DNA from: Phormidesmis priestleyi BC1401
Lineage (GTDB): Bacteria; Cyanobacteriota; Cyanobacteriia; Leptolyngbyales; Leptolyngbyaceae
Length of the DNA stretch: 64,000 nt
Reading direction: 5' to 3'
Assembly: GCF_001650195.1 (NCBI RefSeq)
Contig: NZ_LXYR01000020.1
Location: 1-64,000 of the forward strand
Position numbers and translations under genes: made by a program. Below are positions 1 through 8,968 of this stretch, in pieces (position 1 is the first letter of the stretch; every line of letters begins with the position of its first letter). The notes under the pieces are model-generated. The model had not been told where the DNA came from. It made no database searches and saw nothing but the letters and a program-made list of their open reading frames with translations.

Positions 1-57
1 CATCAACGGTTAATTCCTGTTCGATGGCATTGCAGAAGGATGAAATAGTCTGAATCC

Positions 58-89
58 AAAAAGCCCTTCACGTCTGTGGAGGGCTTTTT
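58..89 (+). terminator. Strong hairpin terminator of a gene left of the window
   Basis: A 14-bp stem (58-71 with 76-89, one G-T pair) closes on the four-base loop GTCT and ends in a run of five T. The left arm begins with five A, so the hairpin could work in both directions. It sits upstream of the first complete gene and most likely ends a plus-strand gene beyond the left edge. Reading frames entering from the left stop at 12, 48 and 53, so the last codons of that gene may be inside the window, but I cannot tell which frame is used. Confidence 0.8.
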
Positions 90-205
90 GTAGGTGTATC
101 TGCGGTTGTGAGACAGTCGAGCAATAAAGGTTCTAAGAGAAACTTAGACTTTTTGCGGAACACGATCGTAGACTGCAAGAAAGCCTCTATCTCATATCTA
201 CAGTC

Positions 206-3118
206 ATGACGCTAACGCAGGTTTGGGGGTCTCTCATAATCTTTATAGTCTGCCCGATCGTGGGAGGACTCCCTCTGATCGATTGGATGACTTATGGAAT
301 GACTAGGAAGCGGTTAAAGAATCTTGGCACTGGAAATGTGAGTGTCTCAGCTGCTTTCTATCACGGTGGGCGATTGGTCGGAATTCTAGCTGTTCTCTCG
401 GAGGCGCTGAAGGGAATTGCAGCCGTTTTGTTGGCTCGTGCCTTTTTTCCTGATAATGCTGAATGGGAGATTATTGCGCTGATTGCGCTCGTATTTGGTC
501 GTTATTGGATAAGTATAGGGGCGGGAACAACGAATGTTGTTTGGGGCTATGCAGTGCATGATCCGCTCTCTGCTCTGCTGGTTTTTTTGATTGGTGGCAT
601 TGGCTTTACGATTCTTCGAGAACGTACTCAAGGTCGAGTTGGCATTCTGATTTTGTTCCCTTTGGTGACAGCGCTGCGTCATTCTCAAGATTCGGCACTG
701 ATTGTCATGACGATCGCGCTAGGGTGCCTCTTAGGATGGGTTTACAAAAAGCTTCCAGATGACTTAGAGATGAGAGCTGAAACTGCACAAAAAAATTCAC
801 AATCTATGTTTAGGTTTTTTCGGGGCGATCGAGCGCTCATCTCTCTTGACCAACCACTGTCACCTCAGAAGGCAGGAGAAAAAGCGGCAACCCTGTCTGA
901 TTTGAAGCGATTGGGCTATCCTGTCCCGGAGGGTTGGGTTTTATTTCCGGGTGATGATCCTGCGCCGTTGATCGAATTCCTTCAGCCGTCTGAAGCAGAG
1001 CCTTTAGCTGTGAGATCGTCGGCGATCGGCGAAGATTCTGAGTCAGCTTCGGCAGCCGGACAATATCAAACCATTTTGGGGATCACGCGGCGGGAAGAAT
1101 TGTTGCCTGCGATTTCGAGATGTTTAGAGTCTTATCATCAAGCGTCGGCAGTTCAGTATCGGCGCGATCGCGGGCTGCCAGATACTTCAATGGTGGTGCT
1201 GATTCAAAAGCAGATTCGAGGCGCGTTTTCGGGAGTTGCGTTTAGTCGCGATCCGATTTCTAGACAGAGCAGCACGGTTGTGATTGAAGCACTCCCAGGT
1301 GATGCGGCATCTGTGGTATCGGGGCAGGTGACCCCAGAGGCTTATGAAGTCCAAGTATCTGATTCTTTAGCCTCTAATTGGGTTTTGTCAGACGATCAGG
1401 TTCTAGAGGTGAATGGATTGGGGGATACTCCACCTCGATTGGTGCAACAGATTGCGTTTCTGGCACGTCGTCTTGAAAATGAATATCACGGCGTTCCTCA
1501 AGATGTGGAGTGGACTTATGATGGTCAGACTTTATGGGTGTTGCAGTCTCGACCGATTACAACGCTAGTGCCGATCTGGACGCGCAAGATTGCGGCTGAA
1601 GTGATTCCTGGATTGATTCGTCCGCTTACGTGGTCAATTAACCGCCCGTTAGCGTGTGGCGTTTGGGGGAAGATTTTCACGATCGTGCTGGGCGATCGCG
1701 CTCAAGGACTCGATTTCAACCAAACCGCCACGCTGCATTATTCTCGCGCCTATTTTAATGCCTCACTGTTGGGTCAGCTTTTTCGACGGATGGGGTTGCC
1801 TGCTGAAAGTTTAGAGTTTCTCACAAGAGGGGCAGCGTTTAGTAAGCCTCCAATCGGGTCAACGCTTCGCAACCTGCCAGGATTACTGCGATTAGTGGGT
1901 CAAGAATTGCAGCTTGAGAAAAATTTTCGTCGAGACGATCGACGCAAGTTTGCTCCATTTCTAAAGCAAGCCTCGGTGCAGCCTGCTGTTGAGCTATCTG
2001 CTTCTCACCTCCTAGAACGAATTAATTTAATCCTCGAACTACTAGAAGTGGCGACCTTTTATAGTATTTTTGCTCCGTTGAGTGCGGCATTGCGAAAGGC
2101 AATTTTAAAAGTCGATGATGGACAAATCGATAACGGAGATACGCCAGAGGTAGCAGCATTGCGATCGCTGCAAGCATTAGCAGTTTTAGCCCGTGAGAAT
2201 TTACTGAGTAATAAATGGATCAATCCAGCAGAGACAGAATCTCTGAGCAGCTTGAACCTATTTAAAATGCTAGATAGAACGGTGGAGAGTCGAGATATTC
2301 TCGATCGGTTTAACCAAATCTTAAATCGTTACGGCTATCTAAGTGAAGTGGGGACGGACATTGCAGTGCCCACTTGGAGAGAAGACCCGCACCCGGTTCA
2401 AGAGTTGTTTGCCCAATTTTGTTTGAATCCGCCTCCCAAACCAAGCTCAGTTCGATCGAAGGCTGGATTAGTGCAGCGTCGGTTTAGCCTGAAAGGACGA
2501 GTGACAGAAGTTTATAGTCGGTTGTTGGCAGAGTTGCGATGGAGCTTTGTCGCATTAGAAGCTGACTGGCTCAAGTCGGCAATATTGACTGAACCGGGCG
2601 ATATCTTCTTTCTAGAGTTAGCAGAAGTCCGGCAAGCCGTGAATCTTGATCAAACCATCCTTGATCAGATTCCTCAAATTATTGCTCAACGTCGATCGAG
2701 CTTGCAAAAAGATGGTCAGCTTGAGTCGGTTTCCACGATCGTTTATGGCGATGATCCCCCTATTCCCGTTTTAGAAAACTGGCAGTCTTCGCAGCAACTG
2801 CAAGGAATTGGAGCCAGCATTGGACAGGTTGAAGGACGCATTAAAGTGCTGCGATCGCTTTCTAATGTGGGAGAGATCGATCGAGAAACCATTCTCGTTG
2901 TGCCTTATACAGATTCTGGATGGGCACCGTTGTTAGCCAGAGCAGGTGGATTGATCGCAGAAGTCGGAGGTCGGTTGTCGCATGGTGCGATCGTGGCTCG
3001 TGAATATCGCATTCCTGCGGTGATGGATGTCCAGAATGCGACCAATATTCTGCGAGATGGTCAGCTTGTCCGTATCGATGGTCAGAGGGGAACAGTGGAA
3101 ATTTTAGGTCAGGAATAA
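206..3118 (+). CDS. PlsY-like membrane domain fused to PEP-synthase/PPDK-like protein
   Basis: Two-part protein of 970 residues. Residues 1-185 are hydrophobic, with several membrane segments, and resemble the acyl-phosphate:glycerol-3-phosphate acyltransferase PlsY (GTGNVSVSAAF near residue 41, an LKGIAAVLLAR helix). The other PlsY motifs are degenerate. Residues about 205-455 form the ATP-binding domain of PEP synthase/pyruvate phosphate dikinase (AVRSSAIGEDSES, then EWTYDGQTLWVLQSRP). A helical middle follows, and then the swivelling phosphohistidine domain with GGRLSHGAIVAREY (His926). The C-terminal PEP/pyruvate barrel of true PEP synthase is absent, so the enzyme should phosphorylate or dephosphorylate something other than pyruvate through a phosphohistidine; that is inference. 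Acyltransferase activity is doubtful. ATG start; transcribed alone and convergent with the next gene. Confidence 0.8.
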   Translation: MTLTQVWGSLIIFIVCPIVGGLPLIDWMTYGMTRKRLKNLGTGNVSVSAAFYHGGRLVGILAVLSEALKGIAAVLLARAFFPDNAEWEIIALIALVFGRYWISIGAGTTNVVWGYAVHDPLSALLVFLIGGIGFTILRERTQGRVGILILFPLVTALRHSQDSALIVMTIALGCLLGWVYKKLPDDLEMRAETAQKNSQSMFRFFRGDRALISLDQPLSPQKAGEKAATLSDLKRLGYPVPEGWVLFPGDDPAPLIEFLQPSEAEPLAVRSSAIGEDSESASAAGQYQTILGITRREELLPAISRCLESYHQASAVQYRRDRGLPDTSMVVLIQKQIRGAFSGVAFSRDPISRQSSTVVIEALPGDAASVVSGQVTPEAYEVQVSDSLASNWVLSDDQVLEVNGLGDTPPRLVQQIAFLARRLENEYHGVPQDVEWTYDGQTLWVLQSRPITTLVPIWTRKIAAEVIPGLIRPLTWSINRPLACGVWGKIFTIVLGDRAQGLDFNQTATLHYSRAYFNASLLGQLFRRMGLPAESLEFLTRGAAFSKPPIGSTLRNLPGLLRLVGQELQLEKNFRRDDRRKFAPFLKQASVQPAVELSASHLLERINLILELLEVATFYSIFAPLSAALRKAILKVDDGQIDNGDTPEVAALRSLQALAVLARENLLSNKWINPAETESLSSLNLFKMLDRTVESRDILDRFNQILNRYGYLSEVGTDIAVPTWREDPHPVQELFAQFCLNPPPKPSSVRSKAGLVQRRFSLKGRVTEVYSRLLAELRWSFVALEADWLKSAILTEPGDIFFLELAEVRQAVNLDQTILDQIPQIIAQRRSSLQKDGQLESVSTIVYGDDPPIPVLENWQSSQQLQGIGASIGQVEGRIKVLRSLSNVGEIDRETILVVPYTDSGWAPLLARAGGLIAEVGGRLSHGAIVAREYRIPAVMDVQNATNILRDGQLVRIDGQRGTVEILGQE

Positions 3119-3126
3119 AGGCAAAA

Positions 3127-3648
3127 TTAATCGGTTGTATCCGTGACACTCTCGCGATCTAGTTTGCGGACGATCATCAAAAAATCACGCATCACAGTGT
3201 CTAAATTTCGCTCACTGAGCACCGGGACGTGAACAAACAGACAAACACGGGACTGCGTTTTTTGAAGGTGCGACAAGACGGAGTAGTAAAGGTGATTGCA
3301 CACAAAATTTCCGGCATCGTGGCTGATCTGAGTCGCGATCGTGCCTTCAATCAGAGCAGCCAAATCGATCGAAGTGTGCAACACACTGCGCTGAAATTTG
3401 CCGTTTGACTCCACGGTTAAGACTTGCCGACTCTCAGCCATTCCGCAGCAGATAGTCACATCTGGTTGAAGACGGTCGATCGTAGAAATCACTTCTTTGG
3501 GAGCCGTTTGAAAATCGACCCGGATTTTTCTTAAGAAATGACACGGTTGAGCGATTAGATCCCTTTGAGAAATCTCGGTTAATAAATCGTCTGAGGAATT
3601 AGAGCGTTGGTGAGGCTGCCAGGGGTCAAACGAAGTCAATAACAGCAT
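3127..3648 (-). CDS. Pyroglutamyl-peptidase I-like protein (peptidase C15 family)
   Basis: Peptidase family C15 enzymes remove N-terminal pyroglutamate from peptides in the cytoplasm. The protein starts with the typical first strand (LLLTSFDPW), has the mid-protein stretch PDVTICCGMAESR, the catalytic-cysteine region GNFVCNHLYY and the catalytic-histidine region LFVHVP. At 173 residues it is shorter than the usual 200-215 and its N-terminal third is divergent, so specificity is uncertain. I start it at the ATG at 3648; an in-frame TTG at 3666 would add six residues. It faces the preceding gene tail to tail with only 8 bases between them. Confidence 0.75.
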   Translation of the reverse strand: MLLLTSFDPWQPHQRSNSSDDLLTEISQRDLIAQPCHFLRKIRVDFQTAPKEVISTIDRLQPDVTICCGMAESRQVLTVESNGKFQRSVLHTSIDLAALIEGTIATQISHDAGNFVCNHLYYSVLSHLQKTQSRVCLFVHVPVLSERNLDTVMRDFLMIVRKLDRESVTDTTD

Positions 3649-3758
3649 TCTGCTATGGTCAAACAATTTATTAAAACTTCACAAGAGACATTCACGATCG
3701 TACCGGAGCTTTATCTGAATTGAGTGATGTTTGAAACATAGCATTTCCGAATTTACTC

Positions 3759-4285
3759 ATGTTCAAGATACTCATTGGCTCTGCTCTCTCGATCGCATCT
3801 ATTTCTCTGCTCACGTTGCCTGCTGCTGCTGCCACTAACCCAGATTATGGGTGCTATATACAGACTGGCTCAAGACAAATTGTTGATCTCACTCGATCGG
3901 TCTGTGGGTTTAACGCTGTCCAAGCTGCAAAAGACGCTAAAAAAGATCCGCCTATCTCTCGGCAGTTAGAACGCTCTTGAGGCAGGATTATGGCGGAAAC
4001 ACCTCACTCACAAATTTAGTCAAGACGAACCCAGAGTTACTAACAGCCGCCGCCAGAGACTATTGTCAAGCCCGACAAAATGGAAAGTCTGACGAAGAAA
4101 TCATGGAGACCACTTATCGAGAGACGATGGAATCTCCAAGAATGGCTGACTCAAACCCTACAACCCGGCAGGAAGCTGAACAACTTCAGAGACAAATGGA
4201 AGCTAAACTCGTTCCCACCCAACTTGCCTTGTCACTAGCTTCAAAACATTACTGCCCCAATTTGAATAACCAAGCGAGTCAATAA
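3759..4285 (+). pseudogene. Small secreted cyanobacterial protein split by a one-base frameshift
   Basis: The first frame (3759-3980) encodes a signal peptide (MFKILIGSALSIASISLLTL, cleaved after the Ala run) and a Cys-containing segment with YGCYIQTGSRQIVDLTRSVC. It stops in ERS-TGA. The second frame (3977-4285, TTG) continues with RQDYGGNTSLTNLV and the helical segment ARDYCQARQNGKSDEEIM, typical of the second half of such proteins. It has no signal peptide of its own. Adding one base near 3977 joins the halves into one secreted protein of about 175 residues. Alternatively the TTGA overlap of stop and start could be translational coupling, but the missing signal peptide argues against that. 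Function unknown; the exported location is inferred from the signal peptide. Confidence 0.6.
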
Positions 4286-4387
4286 TCGGCTGAATTTCCA
4301 GCCCTTTCCTCAACAAAGTGTTTTATGCCGAGTCCCGTTTCACCTTGCACTGTGTAGTAGGCTTAGAAACGGGAACTTCGGTATTGT

Positions 4388-5809
4388 ATGACTCCTTCGC
4401 CAGCGTTTAGTAAAGCGTCCCGTCGCAAAAATCTTTGGTTTGAGCGGCTGATGGCAACGATCGCCGCCGCCAATCTCGGTCTCGTCGCCTTCGACCTGAC
4501 CTACGTGCAGTGGCGAGACTTTTGGTTTCGTCGAGCGCCCATTGTCACCCAGTGGGTTGACCCCGTAAAAGGCATCGAACGCCATCGTGAAACAGATCAA
4601 TATTTGCAAACGGTTGATGACTTAAAGCGAGACCTTCAGCAAGGAGGATTGCAAAACCCGCAGGTGGAGCAACGGCTACAGGAGTTGCGAGATCGCAGCA
4701 CCGACATGATCCAAACCAACCCATTTGCAGGAGCGAACAAGAGCGGCGCACTAGAGAAAATCAAAAATCGAATGCGAGAGCAGATTTTTGGGCAACGTCG
4801 CAATGAATCGGCTCGTCAAGCATTCAGTCAGTTTTGGAGTGTTAACTACCTTCAGCAGAAGGGCGTTGACCGCGAACTGCAATTCTTCGATCGCGAGATT
4901 CGTCCCTTAATCGCCGTTAATTATTATCGCTCGATCGGAGAGAATGGCGAATTCACCGACTGGTTTTGGCTGGTCGATCTGCCGTTTGTTGCCCTCTTTG
5001 GGCTGGAGTTTTTAGCCCGAACCTTCTATCTCAGCCGCAAATATAAAAGTTTGAGCTGGTTCGATGCGATGCTCTGGCGCTGGTATGACGTATTTTTGCT
5101 ACTACCCTTTTGGCGGTTGCTGCGAGTCATTTCCGTTGCGCTGCGGTTAGAACAAGCGAGATTTATCAGTTGGGAACGGATTCGTGCCCAGGCGAGTCAA
5201 GGATTGATTTCCAACATTTCAGAAGAACTTGCAGAAGTTGTCGTCGTGCAGGTCATCGATCGAGTGCAGGCATCGATCGATCGAGGAGAACTCTCGCGAT
5301 GGTTGACTCAAACCGCGTCTCGTCCTTATGTTGACCTCAATCAGCGTGACGAAATTCAAGAACTCACGAGCCACCTGATGAAGTTAACCGTTTATAAAGT
5401 GCTTCCTAAAATCAAGCCTGATCTAGAAGCGCTGTTGCGGCACAATGTTGAGGCAATTCTCAATCAATCTCCCGCTTACCAGGGGCTAAAAGCAATGCCT
5501 CTAATCGGCGATTTACCCCGACAAATCAATGAGCGACTGGTAAGCGATGTGACCGAAGGAGCCTATAGCGCGATCGTGGCAGCATTAGAAGATAAAGCAG
5601 GGGCAGAATTGATCAACAAATTGGTCAAAAACTTCGGGCAGGCATTAACGAGTGAGATGGGAGATCAGCGATCGCTTCAGGAAGTGCAATCACTGATCAC
5701 TGATTTGTTAGAAGAAGTGAAGGTGAACTATGTGCGTCGCTGGTCAAGCGAAGACATTGAAGGAGTTTTAGAAGAAGCGCGGCAGATTCGACGAATTGAT
5801 AAGCGGTAA
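4388..5809 (+). CDS. Conserved cyanobacterial membrane protein, unknown function
   Basis: A 473-residue protein that I do not recognise beyond a general cyanobacterial look. One likely membrane helix lies near residues 20-40 (ATIAAANLGLVAFDLTYVQW). A charged, helical domain of about 150 residues follows, then two more hydrophobic helices near 196-218 and 230-252 (FLLLPFWRLLRVISVALRLE). The C-terminal half (about 255-473) is amphipathic and probably a soluble helical domain (ISEELAEVVVVQVIDRVQ). The arrangement of membrane helices is loosely reminiscent of voltage-gated channel sensor regions, but no pore signature is visible. ATG start. It stands alone between two frameshifted genes. Confidence 0.75.
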   Translation: MTPSPAFSKASRRKNLWFERLMATIAAANLGLVAFDLTYVQWRDFWFRRAPIVTQWVDPVKGIERHRETDQYLQTVDDLKRDLQQGGLQNPQVEQRLQELRDRSTDMIQTNPFAGANKSGALEKIKNRMREQIFGQRRNESARQAFSQFWSVNYLQQKGVDRELQFFDREIRPLIAVNYYRSIGENGEFTDWFWLVDLPFVALFGLEFLARTFYLSRKYKSLSWFDAMLWRWYDVFLLLPFWRLLRVISVALRLEQARFISWERIRAQASQGLISNISEELAEVVVVQVIDRVQASIDRGELSRWLTQTASRPYVDLNQRDEIQELTSHLMKLTVYKVLPKIKPDLEALLRHNVEAILNQSPAYQGLKAMPLIGDLPRQINERLVSDVTEGAYSAIVAALEDKAGAELINKLVKNFGQALTSEMGDQRSLQEVQSLITDLLEEVKVNYVRRWSSEDIEGVLEEARQIRRIDKR

Positions 5810-5914
5810 ATCGGTTTTAGAGGACACTTTACTCAAATTCTAAAGAAACTAATACTAGGGAAAATTCAAGGGTATTGTAAATGCACTGACTGATTACACT
5901 ATCTGGACAAAGGC

Positions 5915-7223
5915 ATGAGTGACGCTGAATCTGGCATTCGTCTGTTTGGGAAAACGGTTCCGCTTTATGTGCAAATTTTAGTTGCGCTGATTTTAGCGAT
6001 CGTCGTCGGCGTTCTCTTCGGGGGCTGGAAACCCTGACCCAAATAACAAAGCCATCATCAATAATCTGGCGGTTCCCTGTGACTTGATTCTCAAAGCGCT
6101 CCGTGCCTTGGCGACTCCGCTGATTTTGATGGCAGTGCTGCACACGTTTATGACAGCAAATATCCCTGGTCGATCGGGGCGCAAATTAACGGTTTTATTG
6201 TTGACGAATACAACGGTGGCGATCGTCATTGGCTTGCTCGTTGCTAACGTCATCCGACCCGGAACCTGGGGACAAATTAACAAACCTGCCGGAGAAATCG
6301 CGGGCGGTGTGACGGTTGATCCCTGGTCACTCGTGCAGACTAGCGTTCCAGATGCGGTGCTGAAGCCATTAGTTGATAACAATGTAATTCAGCTCATTGT
6401 GATTGCGCTGACCTTTGGCATTGCCCTTCGCGCCCTTAAATCAGAACAGACCAAACAAGGTAAATCTGACTACAAGCCGTTAGAGCAAGTGATCACGTTT
6501 TTATATGAGGCGATTATTCATGTGCTCACTTGGGTGATTGTTTTGATTCCGTTAGCGGTGTTTGGCATCGTGGCAAGAACGATCGCGCTCGAAGGGTTTG
6601 CACCATTTAAGTCTCTTGGAGCGTTTATTTTAGCAGTGTTGCTGGCTCTGTTTTTGCAAGCCTGCTATTATCTAACTCGCGTCAAACTTGGCTCGTGGGT
6701 CAGCCCTGCGAGATTTTTATCGGGCGGCTCTGATGCGTTCTTCACGGCTTTTTCGACTTCTTCCTCAACCGTGACAATGCCCATCACCTTCGAGGCGCTG
6801 CAAACCAAAGTAGGATTGCGAGAGTCGTCTGCATCGCTAGGCGCATTAGTGGGCAGTAACTTTAACAATGATGGCACCGCCCTTTATGAGGCGATGGCAG
6901 CTTTGTTTATTGCTCAGGTGATCGGACAAAATCTGCCCTTTCCTCAGCAAATTATCGTCATTTTGACCTCGATTTTTGCGTCCGTTGGCGCAGCCGGAAT
7001 TCCCAATGCGGGACTGGTTACGATGACGCTGGTGTTTTCGTCAGTAGGCTTGCCCACTCAGTATATTGCGATTTTGGTAACGGTCGATTGGTTTCTCGAT
7101 CGCTGTCGCACCGCCATTAACGTGATGGGCGACATGACCGTAAGCTGTCTGCTCGATGGCAAACAGCCCAAATCAGCGATCGAACCTGCTCTCGAAGAAG
7201 CTTTGGCGATCGAAGGGGACTGA
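5915..7223 (+). pseudogene. Dicarboxylate/amino-acid:cation symporter with a G-run frameshift
   Basis: DAACS-family (SLC1-like) transporters carry glutamate or C4-dicarboxylates with Na+ or H+ across the inner membrane. The gene starts at ATG 5915 with an AAAGG Shine-Dalgarno and reads MSDAESGIRLFGKTVPLYVQ into the first helix, then stops at 6035-6037. Removing one G from the five-G run at 6020-6024 restores LFGAGNPDPNN and joins the long frame that runs to 7223. The rest looks intact: the serine-rich hairpin FSTSSSTVTMPITFEA, the substrate-site region GSNFNNDGTALYEA and DWFLDRCRTAINVMGD. The repaired protein would have 435 residues. As written only a TTG-initiated fragment lacking the first helix could be made. 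Confidence 0.85.
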
Positions 7224-7236
7224 ATAGCCTCTAAAT

Positions 7237-8421
7237 TCACACTGGAGTAGCAAACCGGATTTTGAGATAGTCGTCCTCCATCTTTGCCCCGGCTGGATTT
7301 AAAGCCGCCAACGCTTGAGGCAACACCAAATTACGACGGTGATTTCCAATTCTGACGTTTAACTCGTCGCCCGTTTTGCTGAGTTCAACCTGACTTTTCT
7401 CAATGCCAGGTAGATAGATTTCGAGGCTGTATTGCCCCTGATCTTGCACGACTCGCAGCGTTGTTTCTTTGTAGTAAACCTGCGCCGGATCTTCATTGTT
7501 GGGGTAAAGCGTTTCTTTTAAGCGATCGAGCGCCTCTAACCCACACATCTCTTCCGAATAAAGCGGCACTTCCTTGACAGGTAAAGGCGCAAAGTTGTCG
7601 TGGATCTCTTGACGATATTGCGCCTGATTTTCTTTCCAGCGTTTGAAGAATGGATCGGTCACTGATTCAGGAATGATTCGATTCGCGATAATTAAATCTG
7701 TCGAAACGTTGTACAAACTCAAGTAAGCGTGAGCACGCAGCGATTCTTTAATCACCATCTTTTCAGGGTTTGTGACGAGCCGCACCGAGGTTTGCGTATT
7801 GTCAATCAAGACTTTTTGCAGCGCTTCAATTTGCTCATAAAACTCAAACGGCGCATCCATCACCTCTCTGTTGGGCAGAGAGAAGCCTGCGATCGGTCTA
7901 AAGATCGGCTCCACTAAGGGACGCAACACCACCGAAATGTTTTGAAACGGCTTGTAAAATTTTCGCATATACCAGCCGCCCACTTCGGGCAAACTCAGAA
8001 GCCTTAATGCCGTTCCAGTCGGGGCAGAATCGATAATCAATACGTCAAACGTGCCTTCGTCATAATGGCGCTTCATTCGCACCAATCCAAAAATCTCGTC
8101 CATGCCAGGGAGAATCGCCAACTCCTCTGCCTGAATGCCGTCTAGCCCTCGCGCTTGCAACACCTGGGTAATGTAGCGCTTCACCGCACCCCAATTACCC
8201 TCTAGCTCCATCAGGGCATCAAGCTCGGCACCCCACAGATTGGGGCGGACTAATTTCGGCTCGTGACCTAACTCTAGATCAAAGCTGTCTGCCAATGAGT
8301 GAGCAGGATCGGTACTCAGGACAAGGGTTCGATAACCAAGCTCGGCACAGCGAAGCCCAGTTGCGGCAGCTACAGAAGTTTTGCCAACGCCGCCTTTCCC
8401 GGTCATTAAAATTACACGCAT
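7237..8421 (-). CDS. ArsA/Get3-family ATPase with C-terminal HSP20-like domain
   Basis: Deviant Walker-A P-loop [15 protein letters not shown] at the N-terminus, switch region [14 protein letters not shown], and [14 protein letters not shown] identify an ArsA/Get3 anion-transporting or tail-anchor-targeting ATPase. Residues about 305-394 ([20 protein letters not shown] onward) match the HSP20-like beta domain appended to many bacterial ArsA homologues. The protein has 394 residues, usual for the cyanobacterial single-domain form, which probably works as a dimer. No arsenic-resistance genes lie nearby, so arsenite export is not supported by context. A role in membrane-protein or lipid handling is more likely, as inference. 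ATG start. It is convergent with the symporter, 13 bases apart. Confidence 0.9.
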   Translation of the reverse strand: MRVILMTGKGGVGKTSVAAATGLRCAELGYRTLVLSTDPAHSLADSFDLELGHEPKLVRPNLWGAELDALMELEGNWGAVKRYITQVLQARGLDGIQAEELAILPGMDEIFGLVRMKRHYDEGTFDVLIIDSAPTGTALRLLSLPEVGGWYMRKFYKPFQNISVVLRPLVEPIFRPIAGFSLPNREVMDAPFEFYEQIEALQKVLIDNTQTSVRLVTNPEKMVIKESLRAHAYLSLYNVSTDLIIANRIIPESVTDPFFKRWKENQAQYRQEIHDNFAPLPVKEVPLYSEEMCGLEALDRLKETLYPNNEDPAQVYYKETTLRVVQDQGQYSLEIYLPGIEKSQVELSKTGDELNVRIGNHRRNLVLPQALAALNPAGAKMEDDYLKIRFATPV

Positions 8422-8513
8422 GGTCGATCGGAGTCCTTGCCTGAGAATTGTTTACATTCTTTTACCTGACTTCATTCTCCCATAGGAATCGGGCTTTAGG
8501 GATAAAGCGATCT

Positions 8514-8897
8514 CTACCGAAAGTGTTGTTTCAACACATCTAATCGAGAACAGTTCCAGTAATCGATGTGTGACACGATTAAATTTTCTGCGTTGATGGT
8601 CAACTCACTCCAACCGCTAATCGAGATGCGAGGCTTCCAGGGTAAAGGCGTGTTCCAACTCAATGTCCAATCTGTCCGGATTAGATCACCGTTGCGTTGA
8701 ATGTCATGTAAATCCATCTTGACGTTGAGAAACCAAGTTTTGATGAAGCCGATCGTAGCTTGATAGCGATCGCGTCCTCGAAACTCATTCATCGGATCTT
8801 TGAAATAAACGTCTTCAGCGTAAAGGGTGTAGGTTTGGTTTTCTGGGAAGCATTCATAGTCTTTTTGAAGCGTTTGTAAAAGATTTAGAGAATTCAT
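8514..8897 (-). CDS. DUF2358 domain protein
   Basis: Conserved protein of cyanobacteria and plastids with an NTF2-like fold. The signature YTLYAEDVYFKDPMNEFRG and the following FIKTWFLNVKMDLHDI are characteristic of DUF2358. Length is 127 residues from the ATG at 8897; an in-frame TTG at 8912 would add MDLLK. No enzymatic function is known to me. It is divergent from the DUF3095 gene, with a short AT-rich intergenic region containing TATAAAAT that probably holds both promoters. Confidence 0.85.
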   Translation of the reverse strand: MNSLNLLQTLQKDYECFPENQTYTLYAEDVYFKDPMNEFRGRDRYQATIGFIKTWFLNVKMDLHDIQRNGDLIRTDWTLSWNTPLPWKPRISISGWSELTINAENLIVSHIDYWNCSRLDVLKQHFR

Positions 8898-8968
8898 CTT
8901 TAATAAATCCAAGTAAATGAAAGTTCGTAATAATAGTTAATATTATAAAATTTGTACCGAACGACGCT

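Noticed and set aside
7237-8421. Arsenic resistance operon
   Set aside because: The ArsA-type ATPase is not accompanied by ArsB, ArsC, ArsR or ArsD; it is better viewed as a Get3/HSP20-type ATPase.
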